Source of the DNA: Desmodus rotundus
Taxonomy: Eukaryota > Chordata > Mammalia > Chiroptera > Phyllostomidae
NCBI RefSeq assembly: GCF_022682495.2
Contig: NC_071388.1
Location: 174,931,622 to 174,995,621 of the forward strand
Reading direction: 5' to 3'
Length of the DNA: 64,000 bases
Shown here: positions 27,216-39,931 of the stretch, piece after piece
Layout of the letters: the number at the start of each line of letters is the position of its first letter
How positions within the stretch are numbered: the first letter of the stretch is position 1
Translations under genes and position numbers: made by a program
The notes under the pieces: model-generated
Databases searched by the model: none
Seen by the model: the letters and a program-made list of their open reading frames with translations, nothing else
Told to the model about the DNA's origin: nothing

Positions 27216-27264
27216 ATCTTTACTTTCTCTCTGATGACACAGTGAGGGGACTTACTTTAAAATA

Positions 27265-27766
27265 ATTTCCTCTGTGCACTCCTATATTCATAGCAGCACA
27301 ATTTACAATAGCCAAGTGCTAGAAACAGCCTAAGTACCCATCAGTAAACGAGTGGATCAAAAAACTGTTACCTTTGCACAAGGGAATACTATGCAGCAGA
27401 AAGAAAGAAGGAACTCCTACGCTTTGCAACAGCATGGACGGAAGGGGAGAACATTATGCTAAGTGAAATAAGTCATGGGATGAAAGACAAATACCATATG
27501 ATCTCACCTATAAGTGGAACCTAATCAACAAAACAAACAAGGGAGCAAAATATAACCAGAGACATGGAAATAAAGAAAAAACTGACAGTGACCAGAGGTG
27601 GGTAACAGGGGAAGGAAGTGGGTCAAGTCATGTACAAAGGACCCATGGATAAGGACAATTGGGTGGGGATTGTCTTGGGAATGTGGATTGGACAGGGCAG
27701 GGGAGAGCTACGGCGGGGGGGGGACAATTGGGACAACTGTGACTCGACAACAATAAAAAAAATGGC
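27265..27766 (+). mobile_element. L1 3' end, 5'-truncated
   Basis: About 500 bp of sense L1: the end of ORF2 (tactatgcagcagaaagaaag and catggacgg motifs), the linker ccagagacatggaaataaag and a G-rich 3' UTR closing in aacaataaaaaaaa. The reading frame is broken. ATTTCCTCT occurs at 27265-27273 and again at 27767-27775, a possible short target duplication. Confidence 0.9.
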
Positions 27767-27775
27767 ATTTCCTCT

Positions 27776-30149
27776 AAAATCTCTATGGTGTCACATGGAG
27801 GCTCCATGTTTCTCCCCCATGTACCATCGTGTGTTTCACAAAGTAAAAGCTGAAGCTAACAGAGTTTTACTCTTATCCCATTAAATTAAGAAACTTCCTA
27901 CATGTAAAGAACTAGTATTCAGGGTTTTATTTTCTAAGTAATATTCTTTGATGACTGAAGTACATTTTATGTGCGGTAATCATTGTAATTCCTTGAAAAC
28001 TCAGAAAAAGAAGATGGGCTTTTCCCCCTAGTTCACTGTCAAAATAAAGGAAGGCAGCAAATGGATTTTCAAATGATTCTATTCTCTGGCCAAGTCATTT
28101 GGTATTTTAATAAGTAATTTGGATATAGAATAAAGTAGTCACATTGGGTAAAAATACCTACAAACTAACTAACCAAAATCCTAAAATAACTTCATTTTTT
28201 TCCTTTGCATACCACTCTTAGGAGAATGAGGTAAATCACAAGTGACTTACTAGTATCATGAACTTCAAAAATAAAGACTGTCTTTTATTGTAAAAATGAT
28301 GGGCAGCCATTGTTGGGTTGCAAGCAGCTAAATGATATGCTCTAGTAAGTATTTCATACAAATCACTCTGACTGTGCAAGTAAGAAAAAAATTAGGGCAA
28401 GACTAGAAGTAGAGAGGCCAGGTAGGAAGCCCTTTTTCAGTGGTATACCAGAGATGACTAGGGATTGACACAGGGAATGGGTGGAGGGTCTGCAGATAGA
28501 GATCTAAGACCTATTCATAACAGAAAATCCCTGGAGTGAGCTGATTTATAAGATTGCACTGGCTTGATAACTGTGCCTCACTCATTTCAAAGCAGAGCTT
28601 GGCATAAGGAGGCTCTCTCTTTGTGAGAGGCGAAGGGAGATTCCGGAATCAAGGCCTGAACATTGTTAGACAGCACGGACCGCAAAGCGGTGGGAGCAAG
28701 AGTGCCAGGATACAGCCGTTTAATATTATCCCACTATTTAAAATGCAGTATAATAGCTCTACTATGAATTCCCCCTCTTCTCTAAATTGCCAGCTGTGTT
28801 TTGCTTTCATTATATTTAAAAATAACACCCACTTTCAAAGATAACCACATTCAAGCTGCTATTATGGTCGTCCCTTGAGTAACTGGGTAAAATCTTCAAC
28901 ATTGTAACCTCTTCAATCTTCAAGGATTACATCTCAAACTGCATCTTAAAGCTCAAAGGGTTCGGGAAAGATGACACTATATAGCTCAGCATATCTTTTC
29001 ACCAAGTTCCCACCACTATCACTTAAATCAATGTGTCAGAAATTTTACTTGCCAAAGGTCATGTTTTTCTATTAGTGCTACAGTCTCTAGGGAGGGCCGT
29101 CAGCATATCTGAACTGACTGTTGCCCTAATTCAATGCTTACAAGATCATCAGGATTTCTTAATTTAGCTAGGACCAGAGAGGAGTGGAGAACATCAATTT
29201 TGTATAGATGTCATCATCAAAATGGGCTCTCTCTTTAACTGATTCCACTCATAATGATCATTCTATTTGTGGTCTTCACCAAGAGAAGCTAATGTTGGAA
29301 GAGCCACCCAGTTAGCCAAAACATAGCATTGAGGAGTGAGAAAAGCTGCTGGAAAATGAGAGAAAATGGAGGAAAGATTAGGTTTGTAAGAAATATTATT
29401 TAATTAGGAATGGATCCAGTTTAAATGATCCATCTGCAGAACAGGTTCCTGGAAGCATCAGCCCAACCTTATTTAAAATCGAGTTCATTCCCATTTTATT
29501 CTTCTGAGAGAGAGAGCCACACAGAATACAAAGCTGAAAGATTTTTCAGAACAAGTTTATTAACTGATTATAACTGGAATAATTCTTTTGGTTTGACTCA
29601 TTGAGCCAGGATGCTACTATTATTTAAACATATTGTTTTCCATTTATTCCCAGATTTTTTTTAAATCCCAAAGCTATAACAAGTGTATAATTTACAAGAG
29701 AAAATGAAATTGCTCTTTGTTAAGTACACATTGAAAATCATATGCTACAATATGGGTTTGTATATTTAGTACAGTAAAAAAGCTATATTTTCAAATCCAA
29801 ATTTGAAACAAATTAAATACAATTTGGCATGCTTAACAGCATACAGAGAGATTCCTACGTATCAAATACTGTCTGGAAACAAGTGAAATTTTCCACTCAC
29901 TTGTAATTATTGAAACAGGAGAAGGACATCTTAAATACATCCCCACATACGGAAAACCCATAAGAGAAAATAATGGACCTGACTACAGTGAAACCTAGGG
30001 TATGGATTCAGTAAGGAATTATAGACAATGTCCCTCTTATGGGTGGCAGACTGACATACGTAAGATGACAAGGAATACTACAGAGAATATACCATAAGCT
30101 CCTGAACATCAATGGCAATCTGACAAAAGAAACTTTCTCTGTTATTCCC
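27776..30149. other. Intronic DNA, nothing recognised
   Basis: AT-rich, with only short frames; no repeat family identified. Confidence 0.5.
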
Positions 30150-30695
30150 GCTTTCTTCATTACCTAACACAGTGTGTTCTCAACACAGAGGTCAGAGTGA
30201 TCTTGTAATATCATCAGGCAGATCACGGCAGGCTCCTTGGCTCCAGACCCTGGGTGGCTCCAGCTCACTCACAGAAGGAGCCAAACCTGTGCTGGAGGGT
30301 CTGAAAGGACATCCTCACATCCCACCCTCATTCTGAGAACCCTCTTACACTAGTCTCATTAACATCCCTAATCTTCTTGGAGTACCCCAGTTATGCACCT
30401 GCTTCAAAGGTTTTGCAGTCCTGGAATGTCTTTCCCTTGCTTGTCTGAAAAGCTTGCTCCTTCATTTCTTCCTCATCTCTGTCCAGGCCTTCCTGAGCAG
30501 CCAAAACTAGAAACCCCACCCTCTCCTTCCTGTATCCCACTTTTCCCCTCCTACATAGCACTCATTACCATCTGATTGTCTAGTTTTTCCTTCTTATTTC
30601 TTTACTGTTTGGGTCACTTCACAAGAAATAAGCTCTACCAGGGCAGGGATTTTGCTCGTTTTGGTCCTTCTTTTAAATTTCACAGAATGCAGAGG
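30150..30695 (+). mobile_element. L2 LINE fragment
   Basis: About 545 bp in L2 order: gctcactcacagaaggagcc, agcttgctccttcatttctt, catagcactcattaccatct and agctctaccagggcagggat. The short plus-strand ORF at 30393-30575 lies in it and is not a gene. Confidence 0.7.
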
Positions 30696-30699
30696 ATGC

Positions 30700-31095
30700 C
30701 AGGAAGCAATGTCCACATTTCCTCTTGTTAGCTTCTGAGAGTGGTACACACAGACACCTCACTGCCGCGACCCTCTCCAGGTCCAGTCTGCAGCTAAAGA
30801 CAGCCACCTGCCCAAGGTAACGCTCCCTTTTTGCAGTTACCAACATCAGTGATGGGGTATAAAGGCCCAGCCTCATCATCTCAATTCAGCATAACTCAGA
30901 GGGACCACCCCAAGTTGAGAGTTCCAGGTGGGTCTGCTGTGACTCTTTCTAGCCATACCAGTTCAACTTTCTTTCTGCCCAATCCTATTGTCTTTCCTTC
31001 CACAGGTGCTGATTCTGAGCATACCACTCAATAAACTTCAAATGCACAAATCTCAACCTCAGAGTCTGCACCCTGGGAAACCCTGCCAGGATTGT
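30700..31095 (+). mobile_element. Possible ancient LTR
   Basis: A segment between L2 and MIR remnants with a TATAAA box (30858-30863) and, 172 bp further, an AATAAA signal (31030-31035) followed by gcacaaatctcaacctcaga. The order suggests an LTR with a U3-R-U5 arrangement. I recognise the tail from dispersed mammalian repeats but cannot name the family. Confidence 0.4.
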
Positions 31096-31215
31096 AGGTG
31101 AGGAAGCTAAAAACAGAGAGTCTAAATAACCTGTCCATGGTCACCCTGCTAGTAAGTGGTGGAGCCAGGATCAAACCCACAGAGTTCAGCTCTAGAACCT
31201 GTTTTTAACCACTAT
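31095..31215 (-). mobile_element. MIR SINE fragment
   Basis: Antisense core: gtgaggaagctaaaaacaga, catggtcaccctgctagtaa, gtggtggagccaggatcaaa. Confidence 0.75.
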
Positions 31216-32115
31216 TTTTTTTGCCCCTAAACACTTAACCATAATCTTTTCCCTTAATAATTTAAAGTACATTAAATACTTTAGAGCAAATACTTACAAA
31301 AGAAAGGGAATGAGGTTATGCATGGCGGATGTAGTGGTAATGACTGTAAGAGAATCGATAGCAATCATCATGTGCTATATTAACTTAAGAGTTAACACAG
31401 GGAGCATGCTAACTTAGATAACAGACAACAACAAAAACCTACAGGGGTTTGAGTTCCATGTTGAATAGCACAGATGATTTCAGAAACAAAACTGAGAATG
31501 GGAAGGGAGTAAGGAGATGGGATAATAAAATCTCATGATTGTTGATAGAGTTTATCATTTATATAAACCACAGATTATAGGGTCTAGTTATTACAAGAAA
31601 GCTATTACAAGAAGTGGGGTAATCTTGTAGACTATAGTTTCCTTCCTTCTTGAAGATCAAGGACTGGCTTAGTTTCCATATACACTGCTGCTGGGTCTGT
31701 GGGTGAGAGGCTCATCCTTTCTCATCATCTTCCACACACTCAGAGGCTATTATTGTGATTAACTAAGTGACTGTTATAAGAGTGCTTCTTATAAAACATA
31801 GAATGTTTAAAAAATAATTACACATGAGCATTTGCATCCTTCCAGACTTACTGAGTTCATGCTCTCCTATCAAGCAGAACTGTAATAAAATCTTCCTGCC
31901 CCTGCTGTAAAAGACTCTCTCTCTAAAAATCTCAAACGCTCTGAGAAAAACTTCACAATGATCAGACCCTAATGGAAATTCTTCCTTGTAAGTATACTGA
32001 GTCCCTCATATTGTGAATCCTTCCTGTATCCTCTCTTTTGGTTTTCTATGGAAGTAATATGCCTACTTTTGCAGTTTTAAGAATAATTATTTGCTGTTTT
32101 AAAAATTTTAACATC

Positions 32116-32152
32116 ATTTCTTGTCTACTTAAAAAATAAGTAGACAAGAAAT
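32116..32152. repeat. Perfect 16-bp inverted repeat (hairpin)
   Basis: ATTTCTTGTCTACTTA (32116-32131) and its exact reverse complement TAAGTAGACAAGAAAT (32137-32152) are separated by five A. Confidence 0.97.
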
Positions 32153-34556
32153 CTGCTATCAACACTGTAATTTCACTTCTTTACATGGTGCAGAGCTAGC
32201 TGTCTCCATTAAATACTGAGAACTGTAATTGTATTCATAGATTTCTTCTTCTTATGTAAAGCATTGATACTTTACACCATGAATGGTAAAAATCACTAAT
32301 TAAAAGAGTCAAACTTCTAATTAAGCTCTTCAGAGAAATTATACAATCAGAGTAACTGGGACTAAAGGTAATATAAATTCTTTTAATTTCATTTTTAATT
32401 TTTTGGAGTTCAAAGTTCTTTACATTATTAAAATCATCTTTCCTGTAAGAAGATATTATTCTCTTTTGCTGATAAAATAAATGAATTCCAGGTGAGACTG
32501 CGAGTAAAAATGAAACAGGCATCCTTCAAGCCCATTAAAGTCTTGAACACAAATCTCCCAATTGGAAGTCCAAAGCCATGTCTGTCAGCACACAAGTGTA
32601 TCTCTTTTCCTAGACTTGGTTTTAAAACCTGTATGGATGATTCAGACAAAAGTTTGTAGCATCCATTTCATATTCCCAAACAATCTTCTCTGGAAATTCA
32701 GAAAGTGATCACTGTTATACTGGAAGAAAAGTGATTTTTATTTTTAAGATGGTAGCCATATGGGAAAACAGTATAGCTATGTTGATACAGAGGTTCTTTC
32801 TCCTCCCTTTTTATTTTCCATTATTCTCACTTTGTTTCTCTCCTTCTGTTTTGTTTTTGTAGTTTTCCAATTTCATTATCCATTGCATGTTCCCCATTTT
32901 TTCTACCCGTATTTCATTACTGTTGTGATATTTTACTTTGAGGTAAAGAGAAGCAAAATGGATTCCAACCTATGGAAAGCTGCGATAAGATTTCAGTTGA
33001 GGCTTAGATGGTTACAAACCCATCCTCAGGCAGAACAGCAGCCCTAAGTTGTGGAAGAGAAAAACAGGGCTAGTTTCTGCTTGTCTCCCCATGGACTACC
33101 CTAGAAGCATCTCAGACCTTGCATAAGCGGTAGAATTTCTTTACTGCATCAGTATTTCAGCTGAAGCTGCTAACAATTCACGCCTGTCAGACTTGGCTGT
33201 AATGTGAACCCGGTGGAGAAAATACACGGTGAAGCACACAGTGTTTGCCAGAACTTGACCATGACAATAAGGTTAAGAAGGTACGAGGTGAGGTCAGGAA
33301 GGGAAATGAATATGGCAACATGGAACAAAAAAGTGACTTAGCCTTACATAAGTATATTTTATGAAATGAATGTTCAGTTGTTATTTATAATATATTTAAC
33401 ATTTTACTTCCCTAGAGAATTGCTTCTCTTTTGATAATTAGAATCAGAACCATAATATTTCTCATTGTGTGCTAAGAGGAGAATTCACATATAATCTCTT
33501 TGAGTGTGAAGAACTGACAAACTCATCTTTAACAGCACCAGAAATCCTGTCACAGTATCCAGGTTTTATGAGGCATGTTCAATCAACTGGATTCTTGAAT
33601 ATCATCAAATCCACATCAGAAACATAAGGAATTAAAAAAAAATGATTTTCAAGTTTTCAAACTTTATGAAATACTGTTTTTACAACCCACAAAATCACTA
33701 ATGGCAGTCGAAGGTCCACAGTTTGCTGCAGTGCAAACACTGCTTGTTGTATCTAAGATGTATGTGAAGGAAATATCTCCATTATAAACATCTGAGTAAT
33801 ATATAAACCGAAACTACACGGGACACTTTTGTGTTAAATAAAGGCGCATCATAATTGGTTTTCTGCACCAAAGTTACCATAACAACAATTCCTGGATGAC
33901 TAAAATAAAAACCAGTCTTTCTTTTTACAAATAATGGGCATAAATTTAATATCAGATATGTCTATTTATGTACATATATGAAATTAATCTGTAAGAGAAT
34001 TATCTTAAAATTATATAATTATGTAAGTTGTATAAATAAGCCTATTGCTTCATTTACCTTACAAAATACAAATATACCCATTTCTCTATGCCATGTCTCT
34101 TGGACACATTTTATTTTAGACATTATAGAACTCCCCATATGATGATATTAAGTTTTAATTGTGGATTCCTCCAGACTTACAGCAATATAGTATATTTATC
34201 ATTGTTTTAATAGTTAAAATATCATTTTCATTTTACTGGGTTTATATTTTGTTTTTAGAAATCGAATTTATCAAAAGTCTAATCAATTCAGAAATAGTTT
34301 TAAAAGAGAATAATGAAAAATATGCATAGACTTGTCTTTATGACTGAAGGCTGTGAGAGAAAAGCAAGGGTTAAAAAGTATCCCTTTACCACCCACACGC
34401 CCATAGACTTTGCCGGGAGGCTCCTTTCATACTTTTTTCTCACCGCACTGTGTGTTACTTAGGGAAGTCTGTAGGTGGATAAGATGTTATTACCCCTCCC
34501 ACACACACACTTTTTTGTATTTACAGCATTAAATTTCTCTCTCACGATATATATAT

Positions 34557-34558
<2 letters not shown>

Positions 34559-34591
<33 letters not shown>
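34559..34591 (+). repeat. (CA)n microsatellite
   Basis: About 16 uninterrupted AC units, preceded by a short alternating TA run (about 34547-34556) and a shorter AC run at 34499-34510. Confidence 0.98.
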
Positions 34592-34592
<1 letters not shown>

Positions 34593-36146
34593 GAAACACT
34601 AACCCTTTCCAACTACTTCCTGAAATTTTTGAAATTTGGTCCACACATTATCACGCATTACCTTTCTATAGAATGCATATATAGTTGTAGTTTAGGCTGA
34701 ATTTTTCAACTTCCAGTACATTCAAAAAGGTTATTTGCTGTAGACAGTTGCATTTCTAACTAAACATTTCTGTTTGAAAACAGAATTCCATAAACAACGT
34801 GTCTTAGGTTCAAAACTAATAATATAAAATAATTCTTTGTATTGGTGAGTTTTCCTAAGTGCTTAAAGAGGACACAGTCACTGGAATAGGAAGAGCTAAG
34901 ACTTTTATGCAGCGTTTGTTTCTTTTCACTCCACAAATTACTTAGATGAATGAATGCCGTTGTAGATCATGTTGGAGACACAGTAAACATGTTTTACCTA
35001 AATAAAGTTTGCCTTTCAAATTGTTTCATCTGAATAAATAGATTGACAGATTTTAAAACCTCCTATAATGTACACTAACAAGTTAATATAAATTTTATGA
35101 AACCATTATATTGCTTTTATATTGTAGTAAAAATGTTCCCTCAAAGGCAGTAAATGACTGTTAACTCTTAAGCAAATAAATTAAACTTAAATTATTTTTT
35201 AAATAATCAGATCTAATCTTCATTGCTAATGTAATATTCATTTATCTAAAAAGTAAAGAAAAATCTAAAAAAAGTAAAAATTGATATATTTTAAAGTGAT
35301 TGGATTTGGAGGTTTAATGATATCATTTATGACAGTCACATATATAAGTGTTTTGCAAATAAATTTGATTCCTTCATTTTTCAGATCAATACACTCACTT
35401 GGGAATTATATTAACTTTTGTTAGAATAAATGAAAAGTACAATCATTAACCATAGAAAGTGCTTGCAAAGATGCCCCAATTATTACTTAAATACACATTA
35501 TTGAGAATACATTCTATAGAGGTCATTTAGAAAAATCACTAGCTAGACTTGTTGGATTAACCAATCCCAGGTAATTCAATCACTTCTGGGTAATTCAAAG
35601 GAAACTGGTTCTGACTCCTCTGAAACCTTGGAAACAGGAACTCTGTCATAATACAAAGGCAAGTCCATCTTCTGTATACAAGAAGTAATGAGTCAAATAT
35701 GTTTTATATACAATCCAATGGATATGTGAAGTGGAATTGTGCAGGTCTTTCTAACCTAGGTTTTCAGGTTCAAGTTATTAAGTTTTTTGGCATCTTGTAA
35801 TACAGGAAAAAAATTAAGAAATTAAATCCATTAGTTTTTTAGAGCAAAGTAATACAATTTTTTAAAAAGTAATTCAGAAAAAATAAAACTGTTGAGTCTC
35901 TTATTTAAAAAAATAGTTAATATCACTAGGAGTAAATATTCACTAACACAACTTTCAGAACAATTTTTTAAAAAACATATGCATAAAGGTGAAATTTTGT
36001 TTGACTTCACTTAGAAAAACATTTTGGGAAATTCACGATGAAGAGTCAAACCATAAATAAAATCTTGTCAGTAGGTGCATCAGATCAAATTCTAAAAGTT
36101 TCTGACTCTCCTATTTTATACACTTATTAAACACAATGAGAAATAA

Positions 36147-36470
36147 GCCAGGCAGTGAAAGACAAATGTCATATGATCTCACCTACAAGGGGAACCTAAT
36201 CAACAAAACAAACAAGCGGAAAAAATATAACCAGAGACATGGGAATAAAGAATGAACTGACAGTAACCAGAGGGGAGAAGGGAGGGAGATAAGAGGGGAG
36301 AGAAGGGGAAGGGTTGTTAAGGAACATGGACAAAGGGCCCATGGACAAAGACAACTGGGGAGGCTAGGACTGCATGTGGCAGGTGGGGGGTGGGTAGGTG
36401 GGGGAGAGTAATGGAGGAAAACGGGGACAACTGTAATCACACAATAAAAAATAAAAACAAATTTAAAAAC
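36147..36470 (+). mobile_element. L1 3' end, 5'-truncated
   Basis: It holds the last L1 segment from tcatatgatctcacctacaa through ccagagacatgggaataaag and a G-rich 3' UTR to an A-rich tail. ACACAATGAGAAATAA (36131-36146) and ACACAATGAAATAAT (36471-36485) flank it, a likely target duplication with one indel. It belongs to the same 3'-UTR type as the copy at 27265. Confidence 0.9.
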
Positions 36471-36589
36471 ACACAATGAAATAATGAAAACATATATGTA
36501 TCTTATTTTAGTAAAAAAATACAAATTAATTTAATCAAAGAAGTAAAGATACCATCTAATTTTCATTGGTCTAAGTTTTTTTCCTGATT

Positions 36590-36804
36590 TTAAATTTTTA
36601 TTTCATTTTTGATTTTAGAGAGAGGGGAAGAGAAGGAGAGAAACATACAGGTGAAAGAGAAACATCAGTTGTTGACGGCCTTCTGTATGCACCTCAACTG
36701 GGGACTGAACCTGCAAGCCGGGCATGTGCCCTTACTGGAAATCCAACCAGCAACCTTTGGGTTTGCTGAATAATGTCCAACCAACTGAGCCACACTGGCT
36801 GGGC
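36590..36804 (-). mobile_element. Ves-type SINE, diverged
   Basis: Minus-strand head GCCCAGCCAGTGTGGCTCAG, weakened B box (GGTTGGATTTCC) and GA-rich body. It has a partial internal duplication of the gagaaacat motif. It lies about 70-140 bp beyond a truncated L1. TCTAAGTTTTT on the left and TCTAAATTTTG on the right are a likely imperfect target duplication. Confidence 0.88.
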
Positions 36805-37313
36805 CACTGCTCTAAATTTTGTTTAGCTTTTTCACTGTCTTTTAATAAGCTCAATCTCCTTCAGTTTCAAATTTTAATTTAATAATTAAGACCCTCTTTA
36901 TAAGATAGTTATATATGTGTTAATATTAATACCTGGTAATTGACAGCAATACTGTAAAAAAGATATTTAAATGGCTTCCTCATGAGTTATTTTTGCCCTG
37001 TCAAATGAGCTCGAAGTCTTCTGTTGGAAAGTTTTGACATGCATATCTAGTTCAAAGATAATTCAGACACGAACAAATAAACAATGAAGATTAGTTGGAG
37101 ACAGAATTCTTGAGTGTAATTCATAAATATATCAAATAATTTGCATGGTACATACATTGACTTCACCAAGAGAATAATAGTTTTTTTGTTTCCTCCTTTC
37201 CTGAAATGTGACTTGTGAATTCCTCTCAGATATCTATAATGACAAGCACATAAGCAAATGTCTACAAAACCTCCACATGCAAGTCCTTAAATATATAAAA
37301 AGGCATCTCCTAC

Positions 37314-37340
37314 CTCCATCTCCAGATCCGGATCCTGCAT
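37314..37340 (-). CDS. TMEFF2: TMEFF2 coding exon 4 (27-nt microexon, SGSGDG linker)
   Basis: A 27-nt exon too small for ORF detection. On the minus strand it lies between a good acceptor (TTTTTCTCTCCCAG) and a donor GGAG/GTAGGA. With the last base of exon 3 it encodes Asp138 and then AGSGSGDG, the spacer that follows the first follistatin module in the known protein; its last base begins the next codon. Both flanking introns are phase 1, so including or skipping the exon keeps the frame. The encoded S-G-S-G and S-G-D-G after Asp138 fit the Ser-Gly-X-Gly consensus for glycosaminoglycan attachment, in line with reports that TMEFF2/TENB2 is a chondroitin sulfate proteoglycan. Confidence 0.93.
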
Positions 37341-39164
37341 CTGGGAGAGAAAAATAAACAACTTTGTTTTCGCTTGAAAAACATCTTCAAAAATACTTAT
37401 GCCTCTTCTTAGTTCATGTTTACTTTCTTCAATAAGATCGCAATAAAATTGAGAAAATTATGCATATTTAGTCTGAAAATGTGTATTCACATCAATCTAA
37501 TTTAACTTCTATAGCATAACTTATAATCTAAATTTTCTATTACTTATATGCTTAAACTTTATGAAAGAAAGGATTCTTAGCTTTAAAATAATTCCTAAAC
37601 TTCACTATGTAAAGTCTCACATGTTTATTTTAATGACAAATTTGATGCTATTAACAAACAAATTGAAAATGAGATGCTTATAGTAATCAATGACATTTAG
37701 ACATTAAACAGTCTAAGACATAGCAAATAAAGTCATAATTAAGATTAATATTATAGATCAATCACATATGCACAAAGAAAAATACTTCAAAAATAAATAT
37801 CTTTTTATATAATTGTTAATATGTTTCCAAATACCACAATTGTGGATGAGTCTATCTGACACCAAGAGCATCTTTTGTTTTTGAACTCAGTAGAAGAGTG
37901 AGATTAACTTTGCCTTTGGCTTAAAATTGAATATACCTTAGGTGATGCTAGCAATAAAAAAAATCCCTTCTGCATACTTCTTTCTCTGTTTCTTCTCATC
38001 TCTCTCTCCTACATCATTACAACTGGTCAGAGTTGTCTACTTTTGAGAACTCAGTTCCTGGCAACACTCAATTTTCTTATTGGAGTCAATGCCATTGAGT
38101 TTCCATGTGCTTCCACCTGTTAAATGTAGACGACATCTTCTTTCTACTTCCCTATTCTTTCCATTCAAAGTACATTTGGTCATGTATTTTTGATGTTACT
38201 ACTGGGAAATAAGACTAATACTGGTATTCTCTGCCTGATATGCCCTCACTTACCATTGAAATCTTAACCAGAGTTTAAGAACTGTATCAAATGCCACTTC
38301 TATAAATTTACATTTGATGTTTTAGTCCAATTAAAATAAAACATTATTTCTGCTTGTTTGATAGCATGACACTGTCCTAAGAGGCACAGAGCAGAAAATC
38401 CACAGAAGGCTGACACATGTGAAAGTATAGTTGCCTCCCTGATAGCCCCCCTTGTTAGGTTAGGCATTAGCACTTCCATGAAAGAGCAGTAGTTTGAATT
38501 GTCAGCCTTGGTGGAAACTCATAGTAACTAAATTCACAGGGTCTAACACTGTATAAAATCAGAATACCAAGTCTTTAACTAACTGCTAGTGTGACTAAGA
38601 CTTGTGTCTCTGGGCCACAATATCCTTTCCTTAAAGACAAGCTAGTTGGTAAAACAATTCATAATAAAAATCTTTCCTGGTAAGTACAGAAAAAAAGATT
38701 TTAATCATATGCTCTGACTATTTAATGACAGTAGATCAAGAAAGCTGATGCATTCATTTTTATGGTAGAATAGTCTTGTTAACTGAACGGATAATCATAA
38801 GTCATGGCCCTATCACTTTGGAGAGGACAATGTTTGAATGGTCAATGTGTATCCAGTCTCCTTTTAGTATACCGTCACGGCTAAAATTTTAACTGTTTTA
38901 TTTGAATGAATTTGAAAGTTAATTCAGTATCACTTATAATAATCAAGGACTAATAACAGGTTATACTAGTATAGCACTAATACATTCTATCTGCGTTTTA
39001 GTTAAATGTGTATAGTTTCTTATTCTCTTGTCGCTAAGATAGTAAACTTCTTTACATCAAGGTCCATGCTTGTTCAGCTTCCTATACTTACATGCATATA
39101 AGAGGAAATGCATAAAAGCTTAAGGATTCCAAGTTATAATCTTCAGGACGTTACTCATTGGATG

Positions 39165-39325
39165 GCATAAGAAATGTCATTCAACCTTCCTACTAAGCTT
39201 ATTCAGTCTATTGAATGGCTATAATAATGTGTATTCCATTTGGGCTATTTTGAGGATTACTACACAATAGCATTTCTAAAATCCTTATCACTGTGTCTGG
39301 AACATAATAATTAAAAATTTGAATG
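39165..39325 (+). mobile_element. MIR-like fragment
   Basis: gaatggctataataatgtg and gaggattactacacaatagc, then cactgtgtctggaacataat, suggest the 3' half of a diverged MIR. Confidence 0.4.
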
Positions 39326-39823
39326 AGAATCTTGCCTGTTCATCTATAGGTTTTCTAATAAATGCATACTGCTGGGGAAAATCAAGAAAATAGCAGTAGA
39401 AATTTGGCTTGTATTTCCCATGTATGTTTCCAAAAACTCATGCAGTATGGTTCTTCAGACAATTTGCATTTGATTTGACACATATTGTGTATTTAGAAAA
39501 GAAAGGAGGAGTAGACTTTTTTAAATAGTTACTTAAGCTCATAGCATCACTATGAAATAGTGATGGAAAGCTTTAATGATTTGTCTACTATGAGATGGGT
39601 CATCTTGACAAGCAAGAGATAAGTAGTCCACTAAAACTTATTAGGGAGACAGAAACACCTAAGGAAAGAGGTCATGTGGTTGGACTTGAATCTGGGCTCC
39701 CGGTCAATGCATTTCTTATAAGGTAGAGAAGTAAAATTGACAATGAGGCCATTGACCAGACTTCCCAATAGAAAACCACTTTCTAGACAAAAAAAAAAAA
39801 TGATGTTTAAGTTCAATGAAATA

Positions 39824-39931
39824 CAGTGTGGGCAAAGTAGGTTTGCAGTTGTCTGTATAATTAATACAATAGCTTTATTGAATCTGTGTTTTGCATACTC
39901 CCGATTGTAAACCTATTTTTGCCTACCCCTA
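39824..39931. mobile_element. Short mariner-like MITE
   Basis: The left end CAGTGTGGGCAAAGTAGGTT follows TA (39822-39823); the right end, inverted, contains GGCAAAAATAGGTTTACAAT. The inverted repeats are about 28 bp with mismatches. At roughly 108 bp it is a very short non-autonomous copy. Confidence 0.7.

Larger units (their letters stand above)
31216..36130. other. Intronic DNA with one hairpin and a microsatellite
   Basis: Apart from the 32116-32152 hairpin and the (CA)n run, about 5 kb of AT-rich sequence without recognisable genes or repeats. Confidence 0.5.
1..37313 (-). other. TMEFF2: TMEFF2 intron 4 (partial, 3' end outside window)
   Basis: Everything downstream of the microexon donor on the minus strand. 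The next exon should encode the sequence after GSGSGDG and the second follistatin module; no reading frame with that cysteine pattern appears on the minus strand here, so the intron runs past the window edge. It is over 37 kb long, in keeping with the very large introns of this gene. It holds the three intronic SINEs and four of the five intronic L1 pieces. Confidence 0.8.
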
